Below, one piece after another: positions 10,914 through 21,869 of a DNA stretch of 64,000 nucleotides. Source of the stretch: Bartonella tribocorum. Its GTDB lineage: Bacteria; Pseudomonadota; Alphaproteobacteria; Rhizobiales; Rhizobiaceae. Within the stretch, counting starts at the first letter, position 1; each line of letters begins with the position of its first letter. Made by a program: the position numbers and the translations under genes. The notes under the pieces are model-generated. The model saw only the letters and a program-made list of their open reading frames with translations, was not told the origin of the DNA and did not search any database. The DNA lies in contig NZ_NJPP01000001.1 of NCBI RefSeq assembly GCF_002778015.1, positions 62,262-126,261 of the forward strand, in the 5' to 3' direction.

Positions 10914-12225
10914 ATAAGGCGATTTAGCAAAGAATAATACAAAACGCAAAGACCAATTATGCCCTATCGAAAACCTTTCAAAAGAATATTAACCAAAAGA
11001 GCTTCTCAAAACACAACTTCTCATAGCCTAAAAAATAAGACTTTTGTTTACTCAATTAAATACTAAAGGGACTAAAATGATCTCGTTACATTCTTGTTTG
11101 ATGACTCATAGGCTGGATAAGCCAGTATCATCACATACTTTGCCAATCTCCAATGTTGTGACAGTCTTAACACTTGAAAAAGTTTATAATAAGAGGTATG
11201 CTTTTCTTATACAGTTTCTACCCACATGGCCTACCCGCTTATGGCGTGCAAGCAAGTGGTTTGGATCGATTTAACATGAAAAAAATTTCACGGTATTTAG
11301 GATTCTAACCCAATGTAAATAATGCTATATTATCATTATCAATCAATTTTTGTGTGAATATATAGGGGATGCGTGTATTATTTAAATTTTTGATAAAGGT
11401 CGCAAGAAATGCTTTTTTATGTGTATACAATAATCTGCTTTTTCAGAAATATCATGTAAAATGCATGTCGGGAGAGATAATTTTCTTCCCAATATTTAAA
11501 ACTCTAGAAATAGGCTCTATTGCATAGAGTTTTTATGTATTTTTTATACAACTCCTTATCTTCTGCCATTAAAGATAAAAACTCTGAATATCGCGAGCCT
11601 CTTCCCCATGACAAACAGAACCAGTGTGTCGATAAAATCGTTTAAAAAATGAATAAAGATGCTTCATCCTCTTCTCTTTCAAGTGCCACAAGCTATCGTA
11701 ATATTGAGAACAGATAAAGAAAATGCTGGTGCCTTTTATTTTACGTAAAATAGCGATGCTCTCTGGTTTTTATATACTTCACATAGACCACCAATGAGTA
11801 TGGCCTATATTGAGAAAATTGTCTTTTTAAAAAACATGGTAACATTATGGAGAACCGCCGCTTTGGGGATTCTATTTTGCTTGAAAAAATCCCATAAAAA
11901 AACAAAAAAATAACGTGTAGCAATGCAAAATCCTCATTATAGGTATTATTTTCGATGTTTTTTGAAAGTTGTAAAACCAAATTTAAAAATAATAATAAAG
12001 ATGAGGGCTGGTTTTTATTTTTACCCCTTCATACTTTAATTCCATGAAGGTTATTTTCCCTTTTCAGAGGTTAGATAAACAAATACCCCCCTTGCTTTGG
12101 CATACAAAAGCAGGAACAGCTTATAAAGTCTCTTAATCATCTTTATATTTTAAAACAGTCTCAAAAATGAAAACTCTGCAGGCAAAAAATGCATGCAATA
12201 AAATCATCATAAAAAAGGAGCATCG
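10914..12225. other. gene-free spacer, 1.3 kb, with a decayed integrase copy
   Basis: The 76-codon frame at 11044-11274 has an acceptable upstream GGGACTAAA before an internal ATG (11074), but the peptide is unlike any family I know and its composition is not convincing, so I do not call it. The segment 11640-11790 is a decayed integrase copy. The rest is AT-rich with no recognisable RNA gene. Confidence 0.55.
11640..11790 (+). repeat. decayed integrase-fragment repeat, copy 2
   Basis: TTTCAAGTGCCACAAGCTAT at 11676 corresponds to the reference CTTAAGTGCCAAGGGCTGTC, and further on AATGCTGGTGCCTTTTATTT matches GATGGTGCTGGCTTGTTACT. One frame reads ENAGAFYFT then a stop, then NSDALWFLYTSHRP, against the integrase CDGAGLLLHKRKDRGAQWMYRYTLHGRR. 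Only the N-terminal part of the integrase is represented. Confidence 0.55.
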
Positions 12226-13140
12226 CTAATCAACGTTTTCAATTGCTTTATTTTTTTTACGCCATTGTGAAGGTTGTAGTTCAGCAACAATGATCCCAAC
12301 CAGAATAAGCAAGCCACCCAATAAAGCTAAAGGCGATAAATGCTCTCCAGCCAAACGCCCAACGATACCAGCCCACACTGGTTCACCTGCGTAAATGAGT
12401 GTTGCACGCGTAGGAGAAATAGACTTTTGTGCCCAATTCATAGCCAATTGAATAATAGCACTCATTAATGCCAATCCCATACCAATACTAAACCATACCC
12501 ACGAAAATTCAGGAATGCTTTCACCCATAAAAGGCATACAAGCAAATGAAAAAAAACCACTAAAGAATAACTGAATAATGGTTACGCGCCGACTATCAAC
12601 CTTGTTGGCAAAAATTCCGATGAGTATAACTTCTCCAGCAATCGCTAAAGCGCCCAACAAAGTTAAAATTTCGCCTTTTGAAAAATCAAAACTTCCTGGT
12701 TTTTGTCCTGAAACAAGGACAAGTCCAATGAAAGCGAAAACAATACCAACCCAACAGGCAAAACGAGGAGGTTTTTTAAAAACAATCCATTGCAAGATTG
12801 GAACCATTGGAACATAAAGCGCTGTGATAAAAGCCGACTGACTACTAATAATCGTTTGAAGCCCAGCAGCTTGAAAAGCATAACCCAAAAACATGGAGAA
12901 ACCAATTGCCATTCCAGCAAAAACTTCATAAACAGTTATACCTTTTATAGAGCGCCAAAAAATTGCCCCACATATAAGAGATGCAACAATAAAACGAAAT
13001 CCAACAAAAAACAAAGGACCGCTATAGCGTACCGCAATGTGAATGACTAAAAATGTAATCCCCCACAATATTGTTGCAGCAAATATTGCCAATTCTGGTT
13101 TACTTAATAAAGGATATTTAAACTGTTTTATATTCGTCAT
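12226..13140 (-). CDS. DMT superfamily (EamA) permease
   Basis: This 304-residue integral membrane protein shows about ten hydrophobic segments in two EamA repeats. AIFAATILWGITFLVIHIAV begins the first and GALAIAGEVILIGIFANKV begins the second. These permeases export amino acids, metabolites or drugs; the substrate cannot be read from the sequence. The start is set by a strong ribosome binding site (GGAGGAGAAGG) before the ATG at 13140. The ATG at 13197 would overlap argB. With that start the gene lies 34 bp after argB on the same strand and is probably co-transcribed with it. Confidence 0.88.
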   Translation of the reverse strand: MTNIKQFKYPLLSKPELAIFAATILWGITFLVIHIAVRYSGPLFFVGFRFIVASLICGAIFWRSIKGITVYEVFAGMAIGFSMFLGYAFQAAGLQTIISSQSAFITALYVPMVPILQWIVFKKPPRFACWVGIVFAFIGLVLVSGQKPGSFDFSKGEILTLLGALAIAGEVILIGIFANKVDSRRVTIIQLFFSGFFSFACMPFMGESIPEFSWVWFSIGMGLALMSAIIQLAMNWAQKSISPTRATLIYAGEPVWAGIVGRLAGEHLSPLALLGGLLILVGIIVAELQPSQWRKKNKAIENVD

Positions 13141-13174
13141 TAAAGGCCTTCTCCTCCAATTTGCCGTATACAAT

Positions 13175-14080
13175 TTATGAAACAATAAGCGTTCCAACTC
13201 CTTGTTCGGTAAACAGCTCTAGTAAAACAGAATGAGGAGTTTTTCCATTTAAAATGACAACACCTTCCACACCATTTTGAAGGGCTTTCACACAAGTCTC
13301 TACTTTTGGAATCATGCCTCCTGAAATTGTTCCATTTTTAATAAGTTTTTCAGCTTCAGAAACTGTCAATTCTTTTAAAAGTTTGCCTTGTTTATCCAAA
13401 ACACCAGGAACGTCCGTGAGGAATAAAAGACGTTTAGCTTCTAATGCACCAGCAATAGCTCCAGCAAAAATATCAGCATTAATATTATAGGTTTTACCAT
13501 CCCGACCTGGAGCCACAGGAGCAAGAACCGGTATCATTTCAGAACAGGCTAAAAGATCCAGCAATGTACGATCAACTTCAATAGGTTCACCAACAAACCC
13601 CAAATCTAGAACACGTTCAATATGCGAATCAGGATCAATGACAGTTCTATAAGCCTTCTCGGCAAAAACCATATTGCCATCCTTGCCACACAGCCCTATT
13701 GCCCATTCACCCTCAGCATTGATGAGAGCAACAATTTCCTTATTTATGGAACCCGCCAAAACCATTTCAACCACTTCAACGATCCGCTCATCGGTGACCC
13801 GTAAACCGTTTTCAAATCGTGATTCAATTCCCATTTTCATTAAAATTTCAGCAATTTGAGGCCCACCACCATGAACAACAACAGGATTAATCCCCGATTG
13901 CTTTAATAGAGCAATATCACGCGCAAATGCTCGTCCCAAAGCAGGATCACCCATAGCATGACCGCCATATTTTACCACAACCGTTTCATTTTCGTATTTT
14001 TGCATATAAGGTAAAGCAGACGATAAAAATGCTGCTTGTTTTTCCAAAACATCAACAGCACTGTTTTTAGCATTATCCAT
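13175..14080 (-). CDS. argB: acetylglutamate kinase
   Basis: ArgB phosphorylates N-acetylglutamate, the second step of arginine (ornithine) synthesis. The 301-residue protein has the amino-acid-kinase fold, with [10 protein letters not shown] (about residues 35-44), VHGGGPQI (about 69-76), the acetylglutamate-binding stretch, [17 protein letters not shown] and the C-terminal [10 protein letters not shown] motif. The N-terminal segment before the first strand resembles the arm of arginine-inhibited hexameric enzymes. A GAGGCTC site precedes the ATG. It is followed by the DMT permease gene. Confidence 0.96.
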   Translation of the reverse strand: MDNAKNSAVDVLEKQAAFLSSALPYMQKYENETVVVKYGGHAMGDPALGRAFARDIALLKQSGINPVVVHGGGPQIAEILMKMGIESRFENGLRVTDERIVEVVEMVLAGSINKEIVALINAEGEWAIGLCGKDGNMVFAEKAYRTVIDPDSHIERVLDLGFVGEPIEVDRTLLDLLACSEMIPVLAPVAPGRDGKTYNINADIFAGAIAGALEAKRLLFLTDVPGVLDKQGKLLKELTVSEAEKLIKNGTISGGMIPKVETCVKALQNGVEGVVILNGKTPHSVLLELFTEQGVGTLIVS

Positions 14081-15481
14081 TAATAGAGCCTCCTCATCAC
14101 TTTTTATTATCTCTTAGTGAAATTTAGGAAAAGTGAAAACAATAAAACAAAGCTTTACTCTATCCATCCCCCTGAAAATCATCAATCTTCCTTCAAATTA
14201 CGAAAAAATAATAACGAGATGAAACAAGAAAACAAATTTCTTAAAAAGTTAACAGCGAAAAATTAAACAAAATAAGCGCAAAAAATGTCATGATTTTATG
14301 TATAGAATCGAAGAATAAAATTTTTAAGCTACGCTGCACAGTCAACTCATTCGTTCACCCTCATGGATACTTAACAATGAATAGGAATATATACAACCAT
14401 TGATTTTATGAGATAAAAATAAAATTAACATATCACCGACATAGAAATCGCTCAACAGCTCTATTTATATTTTACCTAGAATTGAACATTCGAAAATATC
14501 AATTAAATAATTTATGAAAATGCGCATTTTAGAGAATTATAAGAAACTGATTTATAATAATCATTTATCTTTTTATATCGTAAATAAAAGATTTGAATAT
14601 AAGAATATTTTGTTATTTTAACTTTCAAATTCCAAACTAATAAAAACCACCGGCTTTCACCTTAAAAATGAAATTGGTATATAAATACCATATAAAGCTT
14701 ACAATACAATTGACTTATAAGCACAATCTAGCGTTATACGAATAAAATCGCTCATACTTTAAAGGAAGAAACATTTAAGACTATAAAAAATACCGCTTAT
14801 ACAATCAGTAATGAGAGGTTATATCATTGGGAAAAGATGGAAACCCAATAGCTTCTTTAGCCTTATTTGATAAGAGCTTGTCATTTTACAGTTTTATTAT
14901 GGATCTTTAAAAGGAGTTTTGAGTGAACAAATCATAAAAAAGAAAGATAAATACAAAAATTTTGAATGCTTGGCTTCTGCCTTTCCTTTAAAGAAGAAGG
15001 TAGTTTAGAGATTTTGTCTATAAATAATCTGAATTTTTACCGAGCTGGTTCTACCTGATGACTGCTTGTGGAGTTTACTCACATAAGATTCTACGAACAA
15101 GCCTAATAACCACACATCTCTAAAAACGCTTCTCAATGTACAAGAGCTGGCCTGCCTTGTATCGCAGCTTTAAATGATGATATTTCACGCACAACATGAC
15201 AAATCCAATTACGATAACACTGGAAATATCATCAGCCATTCAATTGCATGCCTTATATGGATAAGCCCTTTTTAAAATATTATAGACACTCAAAATGAAG
15301 ACTTATCCATAAAATTCATGAAATGTTAAAAACTCTCAGCAGTAGGAATTACCCTAAACTAATTGTCTTTCTCTTTTCTTTTCAAGTAAAAAGAAGGCTT
15401 TCAAAAGACGATGAGATAATAAAAAGCTTAATAAACCTTCACAAAGTGTTTCCTAATTTATTTTGAAAACATTCACATTTT
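14081..15481. other. gene-free spacer, 1.4 kb
   Basis: No open frame of convincing length or composition is present between argB and dnaJ. The segment 15035-15130 shares a clear repeat with 39595-39690 (separate entry). AAAAAATACCGCTTATACAA at 14786 is similar to segments at 19073 and 40066 that begin other integrase-fragment copies, so this spacer may hold a very old copy. Confidence 0.55.
15035..15105 (+). repeat. dispersed repeat of unknown type, copy A
   Basis: CGAGCTGGTTCTACCTGATG followed by TACGAACAAGCCT matches CGAGTTGGTTCTACCTAATA followed by TTAACGAACAAGCCC at 39603 over about 65 bp with roughly three quarters identity by eye. A third, weaker match (GATTCACTTA ... GAATATTCACCAG) lies near 52000-52050. 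No protein is visible. It may be another part of the integrase-bearing element, since copy B lies just upstream of the integrase cluster. Confidence 0.5.
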
Positions 15482-16624
15482 TTAACCAGAAATATTTTCA
15501 AAAAATTCTTTCATACGGGAGAAAAAACCATGTGATTGCGGTGAATTTTCATGATTTGAAAGCTTTTCAAATTTTTGTAATAATTCACGTTGCTCTTGCG
15601 TAAGTTTTTGCGGTGTCTCAATCGTGATATGGATGTAAAGGTCACCTCTTGCTTGCTGACGGCGCAACATAGGCATACCTTTGCCTTTAAGGCGGAATTG
15701 ACATCCATTTTGTGTCCCTTCAGGGATCTTAACACGTGCTTTAACACCATCAAGATCAGAAACTTCAAACTCTCCTCCTAAAGCTGCTGTGACCATTGAA
15801 ATAGGAACGCGACAGTGAAGATCTACCCCTTCTCGCTGAAAAAATTCATGTGGTTTAACGGAAAGGAAAATATAAAGATCACCATTAGGACCACCCCGAA
15901 TACCAGCATTTCCCTCACCAGAAAGACGAATACGTGTTCCATCTTCAATACCAGCTGGAACATTCACGCTCAATGAACGTTTTTTCTCTATGTGCCGTGT
16001 CCCACGACATTTTGGGCATGGATCCGTAATCGTTTCACCACGTCCATGACATGTATGACATGTTCGCTCAATAGAAAAGAAACCTTGGGCAGCACGCACT
16101 CGACCAGATCCATGACATGTTCCACAAACTTGCGGCTTAGAGCCCTTTTTCGCTCCTGAACCTTCACAAACATCGCATGTAACGGAGCTAGGAATATTAA
16201 TTTCTACAGTTTTTCCTGAAAATGCCTCTTCTAAGGACACTTCCATATTATAACTCAGATCTGCACCACGTTCGCGACCATCACCACGCTTACGGTGCCC
16301 ACCTCCCATAATCTCACCAAAAAAATCTTCAAAAATATCGGCAAATCCACCACCGGCAGCAAAACCGCTAAAGGGATTTCCTCCCCCTTGACCACCGCTA
16401 TTTTCAAAGGCCGCATGACCAAACCTGTCATAAGCAGCACGCTTTTGGGGATCTTTAAGAACTTCATAGGCCTCGCCAATTTCTTTGAATTTTCGCTCTG
16501 CCTCTTTATCCCCGGCATTGCGATCAGGATGATATTGCATTGCCAACTTACGAAAAGCAGATTTCAATTTTTTATCATCACATTCACGAGTCACGCCAAG
16601 AATTTCATAATAATCAACCTTCAT
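15482..16624 (-). CDS. dnaJ: molecular chaperone DnaJ (Hsp40)
   Basis: DnaJ stimulates the ATPase of DnaK and delivers unfolded clients. The 380-residue protein has the complete layout: J domain with HPD at about residues 32-34, a Gly/Phe-rich region (about 75-115, [18 protein letters not shown]), four CxxCxGxG-type zinc repeats ([32 protein letters not shown]; about 145-205) and the C-terminal substrate-binding domain. Two ATGs are adjacent (16627 and 16624); I use the second because it matches the family start MKVDYYE. It lies downstream of dnaK on the same strand. Confidence 0.96.
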   Translation of the reverse strand: MKVDYYEILGVTRECDDKKLKSAFRKLAMQYHPDRNAGDKEAERKFKEIGEAYEVLKDPQKRAAYDRFGHAAFENSGGQGGGNPFSGFAAGGGFADIFEDFFGEIMGGGHRKRGDGRERGADLSYNMEVSLEEAFSGKTVEINIPSSVTCDVCEGSGAKKGSKPQVCGTCHGSGRVRAAQGFFSIERTCHTCHGRGETITDPCPKCRGTRHIEKKRSLSVNVPAGIEDGTRIRLSGEGNAGIRGGPNGDLYIFLSVKPHEFFQREGVDLHCRVPISMVTAALGGEFEVSDLDGVKARVKIPEGTQNGCQFRLKGKGMPMLRRQQARGDLYIHITIETPQKLTQEQRELLQKFEKLSNHENSPQSHGFFSRMKEFFENISG

Positions 16625-16722
16625 CATGTATTCCTGATAGTTTTTCTGTCATCCATCTTTATGGATAATATCGCTTTTAATTTATATTGTTAGCAACAAA
16701 GTTGCAACTTATCTCCAATAAT

Positions 16723-16755
16723 AAAGCCCAGCCTTATATTTCAAAGGCCGGGTTT
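16723..16755 (-). terminator. probable attenuator or terminator between dnaK and dnaJ
   Basis: On the minus strand AAACCCGGCC and GGCTGGGCTTT form a stem of about ten pairs with one bulge, enclosing a 12-nt loop, followed by the T-rich tail TTTATTATT. It lies 28 bp past the dnaK stop, so it probably ends or trims the dnaK transcript and reduces dnaJ read-through. Confidence 0.65.
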
Positions 16756-16782
16756 ATAAATTAATCAACACATAGGCTGACA

Positions 16783-18675
16783 CTATTTCTTCTTATCATT
16801 AACTTCTTCAAAATCAGCATCGACAACATCATCATTCTTTGTCTCTGTTTCAGTGTCAGCGCTCGCTGCTTGTGAAGCTTCATACATAGCTTGCCCAAGA
16901 TTCATACTAACTTCAGCTAATTTTTGCATCTTTGTTGTTACTTCTTCAGTGTCACTGCCTTCAAGCGCAGATTTCAAATCAGATATTGCTGTTTCAATCT
17001 GTCCCTTTTCTTCAACCGATACTTTATCGCCATATTCATTGAGCGATTTTTCTGTTGAATGAATAAGAGCCTCTGCTTGATTTTTAGCTTCAACACCTTC
17101 ACGGCGTTTTTTATCCTCAGCTGCATGCTCTTCTGCATCCTTTACCATTTTTTCAATATCAGAATCACTTAAACCACCTGATGCTTGAATACGAATTTGA
17201 TGTTCTTTACCCGTTCCCTTATCTTTGGCTGAAACATTAACAATACCATTCGCATCAATATCAAAAGTAACTTCAATTTGAGGTATACCACGCGGTGCTG
17301 GAGGAATACCAACAAGATCAAATTGAGCCAATAACTTATTATCACTTGCCATTTCCCGTTCACCTTGGAAAACACGAATCGTCACAGCACTCTGGTTATC
17401 ATCAGCTGTTGAAAAAACTTGCGACTTTTTCGTTGGGATCGTGGTATTGCGCTCAATAAGGCGTGTGAAAACCCCACCCAAAGTTTCGATACCCAAAGAT
17501 AAAGGTGTCACATCTAGCAACAATACATCTTTGACATCGCCTTGCAACACACCACCTTGTATGGCAGCACCCATAGCAACCACTTCATCAGGATTTACGC
17601 CTTTGTGTGGATCCTTGCCAAAAAAGCTCTGCACAACTTGCTGAATCTTGGGCATACGTGTCATACCGCCCACTAAAACAACTTCATCAATCTCACCAGC
17701 TTTTAATCCAGCATCTTTCAACGCAGCTTTACAAGGCTCAATGGTACGCTGCACTAAATCGTCAACCAGAGATTCAAATTTTGCCCGAGTCAATTTCATT
17801 GTTAAGTGCTTGGGACCTGACTGATCTGCCGTAATAAATGGCAAATTGATTTCTGTTTGTTGTGATGACGAAAGCTCTATTTTTGCTTTTTCTGCTGCTT
17901 CTTTTAAGCGCTGTAAAGCGAGTTTATCATTTTTCAGATCAATTCCTTGCTCTTTTTTGAACTCATCTGCAAAATAGCCAACCAAGCGCATGTCAAAGTC
18001 TTCACCCCCTAAGAATGTATCTCCATTGGTTGACTTAACTTCAAAAACGCCATCTCCAATTTCAAGCACTGAAATATCAAATGTACCACCACCAAGGTCG
18101 TAAACAGCAATCGTTTTTCCGTCTTTTTTATCCAAACCATAAGCTAAAGCAGCAGCAGTCGGCTCATTAATAATTCGTAAAACTTCAAGTCCAGCAATTT
18201 TACCCGCATCTTTAGTCGCTTGACGTTGCGCATCATTAAAATAAGCAGGAACCGTAATAACTGCTTGCTCAACTTTTTCACCAAGATAAGATTCAGCTGT
18301 TTCCTTCATCTTCTGCAAAATCATTGCTGAAATTTGTGATGGAGAATATTTCTTACCCGCTTCTTCAACCCATGCATCGCCATTATCACCTTTAACGATT
18401 TTATAAGGTACAAGCGCTTTATCTTTTTCAACCATAGGATCATCAAAACGACGCCCTATCAAACGTTTCACTGCAAAAACTGTCCCTTCAGGATTTGTTA
18501 CTGCCTGCCGTTTAGCAGGCTGTCCAACAAGTCGCTCTCCTCCATCAGTAAAAGCAACAACGGAAGGTGTTGTTCGCGCTCCTTCTGAGTTTTCGATAAC
18601 CTTTGCGTTTTTGCCATCCATAACAGCCACACAAGAGTTCGTTGTCCCCAAATCAATACCAATTACTTTTGCCAT
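16783..18675 (-). CDS. dnaK: molecular chaperone DnaK (Hsp70)
   Basis: The 630-residue chaperone begins [18 protein letters not shown], the ATP-phosphate-binding signature. It has [12 protein letters not shown]-type (here [12 protein letters not shown]) and [14 protein letters not shown] signatures, the interdomain linker [13 protein letters not shown], and the substrate-binding and lid domains, ending in an acidic tail [17 protein letters not shown] start it at 18675 behind GGAGATTATAAT; the ATG at 18696 would add MLNGDYN, which is not seen in the family. It is followed by dnaJ, the standard arrangement. I see no CIRCE element upstream, so control by the heat-shock sigma factor is the more likely mechanism. 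Confidence 0.97.
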   Translation of the reverse strand: MAKVIGIDLGTTNSCVAVMDGKNAKVIENSEGARTTPSVVAFTDGGERLVGQPAKRQAVTNPEGTVFAVKRLIGRRFDDPMVEKDKALVPYKIVKGDNGDAWVEEAGKKYSPSQISAMILQKMKETAESYLGEKVEQAVITVPAYFNDAQRQATKDAGKIAGLEVLRIINEPTAAALAYGLDKKDGKTIAVYDLGGGTFDISVLEIGDGVFEVKSTNGDTFLGGEDFDMRLVGYFADEFKKEQGIDLKNDKLALQRLKEAAEKAKIELSSSQQTEINLPFITADQSGPKHLTMKLTRAKFESLVDDLVQRTIEPCKAALKDAGLKAGEIDEVVLVGGMTRMPKIQQVVQSFFGKDPHKGVNPDEVVAMGAAIQGGVLQGDVKDVLLLDVTPLSLGIETLGGVFTRLIERNTTIPTKKSQVFSTADDNQSAVTIRVFQGEREMASDNKLLAQFDLVGIPPAPRGIPQIEVTFDIDANGIVNVSAKDKGTGKEHQIRIQASGGLSDSDIEKMVKDAEEHAAEDKKRREGVEAKNQAEALIHSTEKSLNEYGDKVSVEEKGQIETAISDLKSALEGSDTEEVTTKMQKLAEVSMNLGQAMYEASQAASADTETETKNDDVVDADFEEVNDKKK

Positions 18676-19611
18676 ATTATAATCTCCATTCAGCAAGCTA
18701 TCTCAACCTTCATAAAGCATCTTTTTAAGATAACTCCTCACAACACTCAAAGCCCGTATATTGCTTCAAGCAACCATAAAATAATAATAAACCGCAAGTC
18801 GCAACAAGCCTCGCTGCCTCGTATATAAGAACAGGATTTTATTGCTACAAGAGAATAATGAGAGAAACATCTCCAAAATAAAAAATTTCTTTTAAAATAG
18901 GCATTCTAATAACACATAAATCTCATACTTATGAGAGAGTCGAGGTCATAATATACTTTTCTTGCAATTCTCAACAAATATATCTGTCTATAAAAATAAT
19001 AAGGAGAGTAATTGCACACGCATTCTTGATCTCTCATCACTCATTAAGAAATCCTGACATAAAAGATTTTTAAAAATACCGCTTAAAGACGAATAACTTA
19101 TATCACAAATATTATAACATATTACAAAACTTCTTGAGACTAAATATGCTTATATTGATAAAGATATCAAATCTATCGATCTTCTCTCAAAAACTTGCCT
19201 TTCAATAACCTCATCATTCATTGCTATTTAAAAGCTGCGCTTTAAATTCATCGAAAAAGCTTTTTCTTAACTGTATATGCTGAAATTGAAAATATATTAA
19301 AATGCCTCTCTATACACGCTTTAAAGTGCCAATAGTTGTCGTAATATTAAGAATATATGATCTTTATATATTGTATCTTTATCTAGTAAAACAGTGGGGC
19401 ACCATAAATTTTTATCATTTACAAATAATGTTGAGAGATATTTCGTCTTTGTAAATATTATTTTTTCCTTTAAGGCAAAAGAATTTTATGATTTTTATTT
19501 TCATATTTAAATCAATTTTATTTTAGCAATTCTTTGCTTTATTTTAAATAAAAATTCTTCTAATAATAAAAAGACATTCAAAGTGTGAATCCTATGAAGG
19601 AGGATAACTCA
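18676..19611. other. gene-free spacer with a decayed integrase copy
   Basis: No gene is supported between dnaK and the copper chaperone. The dnaK promoter must lie in 18680-18850. The segment 19290-19460 is a decayed integrase copy. AAAAATACCGCTTAAAGACG at 19073 may mark an older one. Confidence 0.55.
19290..19460 (+). repeat. decayed integrase-fragment repeat, copy 3
   Basis: AAAATGCCTCTCTATACACG and CTTTAAAGTGCCAATAGTTG at 19299-19338 match the reference AAAATGGCTCTTATGAATCG and TCTTAAGTGCCAAGGGCTG. Further on AGTGGGGCACCATAAATTTT and ATGTTGAGAGATATTTC continue the match. It is heavily decayed and has no open frame. Confidence 0.5.
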
Positions 19612-20166
19612 ATGGTGATATCTATGGTTAAAAAAATCACAAGTCTCATCTTTAAGAATACAATACATGCGCAATATTCATACAAAAAGGTTATCGCAAA
19701 TATTGTGTGTGCTCTTCTCTTTTCTGGTATAATCCTACCAGCAAGTGCCCAACAATATAAACTTGGTGACATAGAAATTCTCAATCCTTGGGCACGCGAA
19801 ACGCCTAAAGGTGTAAAAGTGAGTAGCGGTTATCTCTATATTATCAATCACAGTAATACCCCAGACCGTTTAGTGTCTATTTCCACAAATGGCGTAAAAA
19901 CAACAGAAATTCATACGATGACAGTTGTTAATGATATTATGAAAATGGAAAAAATGCACAATGGCATTGAAATTCCAGGAAATGGCGAAGTCACACTTAA
20001 GCCGGGTGGTAATCATATTATGTTTATGGGACTTTCACAACCATTCACGCTAGGTGATAAAATTAGCGCAAAATTGACATTTGAAAACGCAGGAACTATT
20101 AATGTGGATTTCTCTGTAAACGCTACGAAAACAACCTTTCCCTCTAAATCAACCCATGCTCACTAA
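19612..20166 (+). CDS. periplasmic copper chaperone, PCu(A)C family
   Basis: The 184-residue product has a long N-terminal signal sequence ending around PASAQQ (a Sec signal with cleavage after ASA near residue 48), then a small cupredoxin-like PCu(A)C domain. The metal-binding residues HTM ... MKMEKM and HIMFMGL are present, matching the family pattern of paired His and Met ligands. Such proteins deliver Cu(I) to cytochrome oxidase (CuA or CuB assembly). A strong ribosome binding site (AAGGAGG) lies 8 bases before the ATG at 19612, so the earlier ATGs at 19585 and 19594 are not used. The C-terminus ends with a short His tail (THAH). A terminator follows. It is a single-gene unit. Confidence 0.9.
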   Translation: MVISMVKKITSLIFKNTIHAQYSYKKVIANIVCALLFSGIILPASAQQYKLGDIEILNPWARETPKGVKVSSGYLYIINHSNTPDRLVSISTNGVKTTEIHTMTVVNDIMKMEKMHNGIEIPGNGEVTLKPGGNHIMFMGLSQPFTLGDKISAKLTFENAGTINVDFSVNATKTTFPSKSTHAH

Positions 20167-20206
20167 GCTCTTTTTGATAAATATACATTGTTATAAAATG
20201 AAAATG

Positions 20207-20241
20207 AAGAAGCGTGAATTTTTTACGCTTCTTATTTTTTT
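20207..20241 (+). terminator. Rho-independent terminator after the copper chaperone gene
   Basis: AAGAAGCGT pairs perfectly with ACGCTTCTT (9 bp) around a 9-nt loop, followed by ATTTTTTT. It lies 40 bp after the stop codon. Because the neighbouring BON-LysM gene converges, the hairpin could serve both strands, although the T-run favours the plus strand. Confidence 0.88.
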
Positions 20242-20281
20242 AATGCCATAACATAAGCAAAAAATTATCCTCTTTGATGCG

Positions 20282-20737
20282 TTAAATATGGTTAATTTCA
20301 GGAATACGCAAAACTTGTCCAGGGTAAATTTTATCAGGAGATTTTAGCATTGGTTTATTGGCTTCGAAAATAAATGTGTTTTTATTCCCTTGCCCTTTTC
20401 CATAAACCTCTTCAGCAATTTTCCAAAGATTATCACCAGATTTAACCTCATAAAAACGAGAAGTTCTTCCAGGCATCGTATCTACAACCTTTACTTTCTC
20501 AACATCTACAGAAGAAATACCTTGTGAATTGCCAACAACCAGAAGTGCTTTTTCAAGTGTTTCCCTATCTGGAACCTCACCGCTTAAAACAGCTTTACCG
20601 TCTTCAACTTGAATATTGATTTTTTCTGTAGCGAGTTGAAAATGATCAAATGCGGCCTTAAAGTCTTTTTCTTTTGGTTCATTGTCCCCAATACCTAACT
20701 TTTCTCCTACTGTCTTAATAAAATTAAAAAATCCCAT
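20282..20737 (-). CDS. BON and LysM domain protein (YgaU/Kbp-like)
   Basis: This 151-residue protein has a BON domain (about residues 32-86: KINIQVEDGKAVLSGEVPDRETLEKAL) and a C-terminal LysM domain (about 95-148: YEVKSGDNLWKIAEEVYG ... IYPGQVLRIP). It resembles E. coli YgaU (Kbp), a small potassium-binding protein. There is no signal peptide, so the protein is probably cytoplasmic despite the LysM fold. The start is set by a strong site (GGAGGTCACC) before the ATG at 20737; the longer frame upstream is not needed. It is convergent with the copper chaperone gene. Confidence 0.9.
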   Translation of the reverse strand: MGFFNFIKTVGEKLGIGDNEPKEKDFKAAFDHFQLATEKINIQVEDGKAVLSGEVPDRETLEKALLVVGNSQGISSVDVEKVKVVDTMPGRTSRFYEVKSGDNLWKIAEEVYGKGQGNKNTFIFEANKPMLKSPDKIYPGQVLRIPEINHI

Positions 20738-21122
20738 GGTGACCTCCTTTCGTATAGCAGAGACAAATTTTTGTGCATATATTGCCACATTCTTGCCTTT
20801 GCTCTTAAAACACATAGGCGAATTTTCTAAACTTCAACAAAAAACTAAACTATGTTCAATTATGAGACAAAGATAATAACAAATTTTGTAATAAACCTTG
20901 ATAAAAGAGTCTTTACGGAAATTTTCTCTCAAATGAAGGGATCTTAATAGACGTGAAAACATTATAAATTATGAAAGCAAAACAAGATTTTACAAGAATG
21001 ACAAAAGGGTTTTTACTTTGCTACAATTTGTATCATATTTGTTTTGCAAAAAAAATGTGAACTCCCATATAAATAAAGTGTGAGTAATTTGCTACCACAG
21101 CAATAGAAAGGTCTAAGAAACC
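20738..21122. promoter_or_regulatory. divergent control region between the BON-LysM gene and batR
   Basis: This 385-bp gap must hold the promoters for both divergent genes. I see no gene, inverted repeat or riboswitch. In many Rhizobiales pckA occupies this side of the chvI homologue; no trace of it is visible here. Confidence 0.45.
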
Positions 21123-21845
21123 ATGAAAGATACACCAACAATCACGCAAACGATTGTACTTGTTGATGATGATCGCAATATGTTGACATCTCTATCTTTT
21201 GCGCTTGAGACAGAAGGATATCGGGTTGAAAGCTATACAGATGGAGCATCTGCACTCAAGGGTCTCACACTGCACCCCCCACACTTAGCTATTTTTGATA
21301 TTAAAATGCCCCGAATGGATGGGATGGAGCTCTTGCGTCGTTTACGACAAAAATCTGATCTTCCAGTTATTTTTCTCACCTCTAAAGATGATGAAATTGA
21401 TGAATTATTTGGACTCAAAATGGGAGCTGATGATTTTATTACTAAACCTTTTTCCCAACGTCTTCTCATTGAGCGCGTGAAAGCTATTTTGCGCCGTTCC
21501 AATGCGCGTAATCAGCCACTTGCTACAGGAACTTCTTCCACCTCTTCTCTTAAACGCGGAGATCTTGTGATGGACCAAGAACGTCACACCTGTACATGGA
21601 AAGATAAACCTGTTATTTTAACTGTTACGGAATTTTTGATTCTGCAAACCTTAGCACAAAGACCAGGAGTTGTAAAAAGTCGTGATGCTTTAATGGATGC
21701 TGCCTATAGTGATCAAGTCTACGTAGATGATCGCACCATTGATAGCCACATTAAACGTCTGCGTAAAAAATTTAAACAAGTAGATGATGATTTTGCAATG
21801 ATTGAAACACTTTATGGTGTAGGTTATCGTTTTCACGAGGTATAA
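21123..21845 (+). CDS. batR: OmpR-type response regulator BatR (ChvI homologue)
   Basis: This 240-residue regulator has a receiver domain with the acidic pocket DDD (15-17), phospho-acceptor Asp59 in [10 protein letters not shown], and Lys108 in FITKPFS. A winged-helix DNA-binding domain follows (about 145-238, [20 protein letters not shown] ... [16 protein letters not shown]). It matches Rhizobiales ChvI. In Bartonella the pair is named BatR/BatS; published work links it to pH sensing and control of the VirB/D4 type IV secretion system. BatS follows after 24 bp on the same strand, then hprK and PTS genes, as in other Rhizobiales. Confidence 0.93.
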   Translation: MKDTPTITQTIVLVDDDRNMLTSLSFALETEGYRVESYTDGASALKGLTLHPPHLAIFDIKMPRMDGMELLRRLRQKSDLPVIFLTSKDDEIDELFGLKMGADDFITKPFSQRLLIERVKAILRRSNARNQPLATGTSSTSSLKRGDLVMDQERHTCTWKDKPVILTVTEFLILQTLAQRPGVVKSRDALMDAAYSDQVYVDDRTIDSHIKRLRKKFKQVDDDFAMIETLYGVGYRFHEV

Positions 21846-21869
21846 AACTTCTTTGTCGCAAAAATTTGA

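Noticed and set aside
11044-11274. 76-codon plus-strand frame between lepA and the DMT gene
   Set aside because: A weak ribosome binding site exists before an internal ATG, but the peptide has no recognisable family and the surroundings are decayed DNA.
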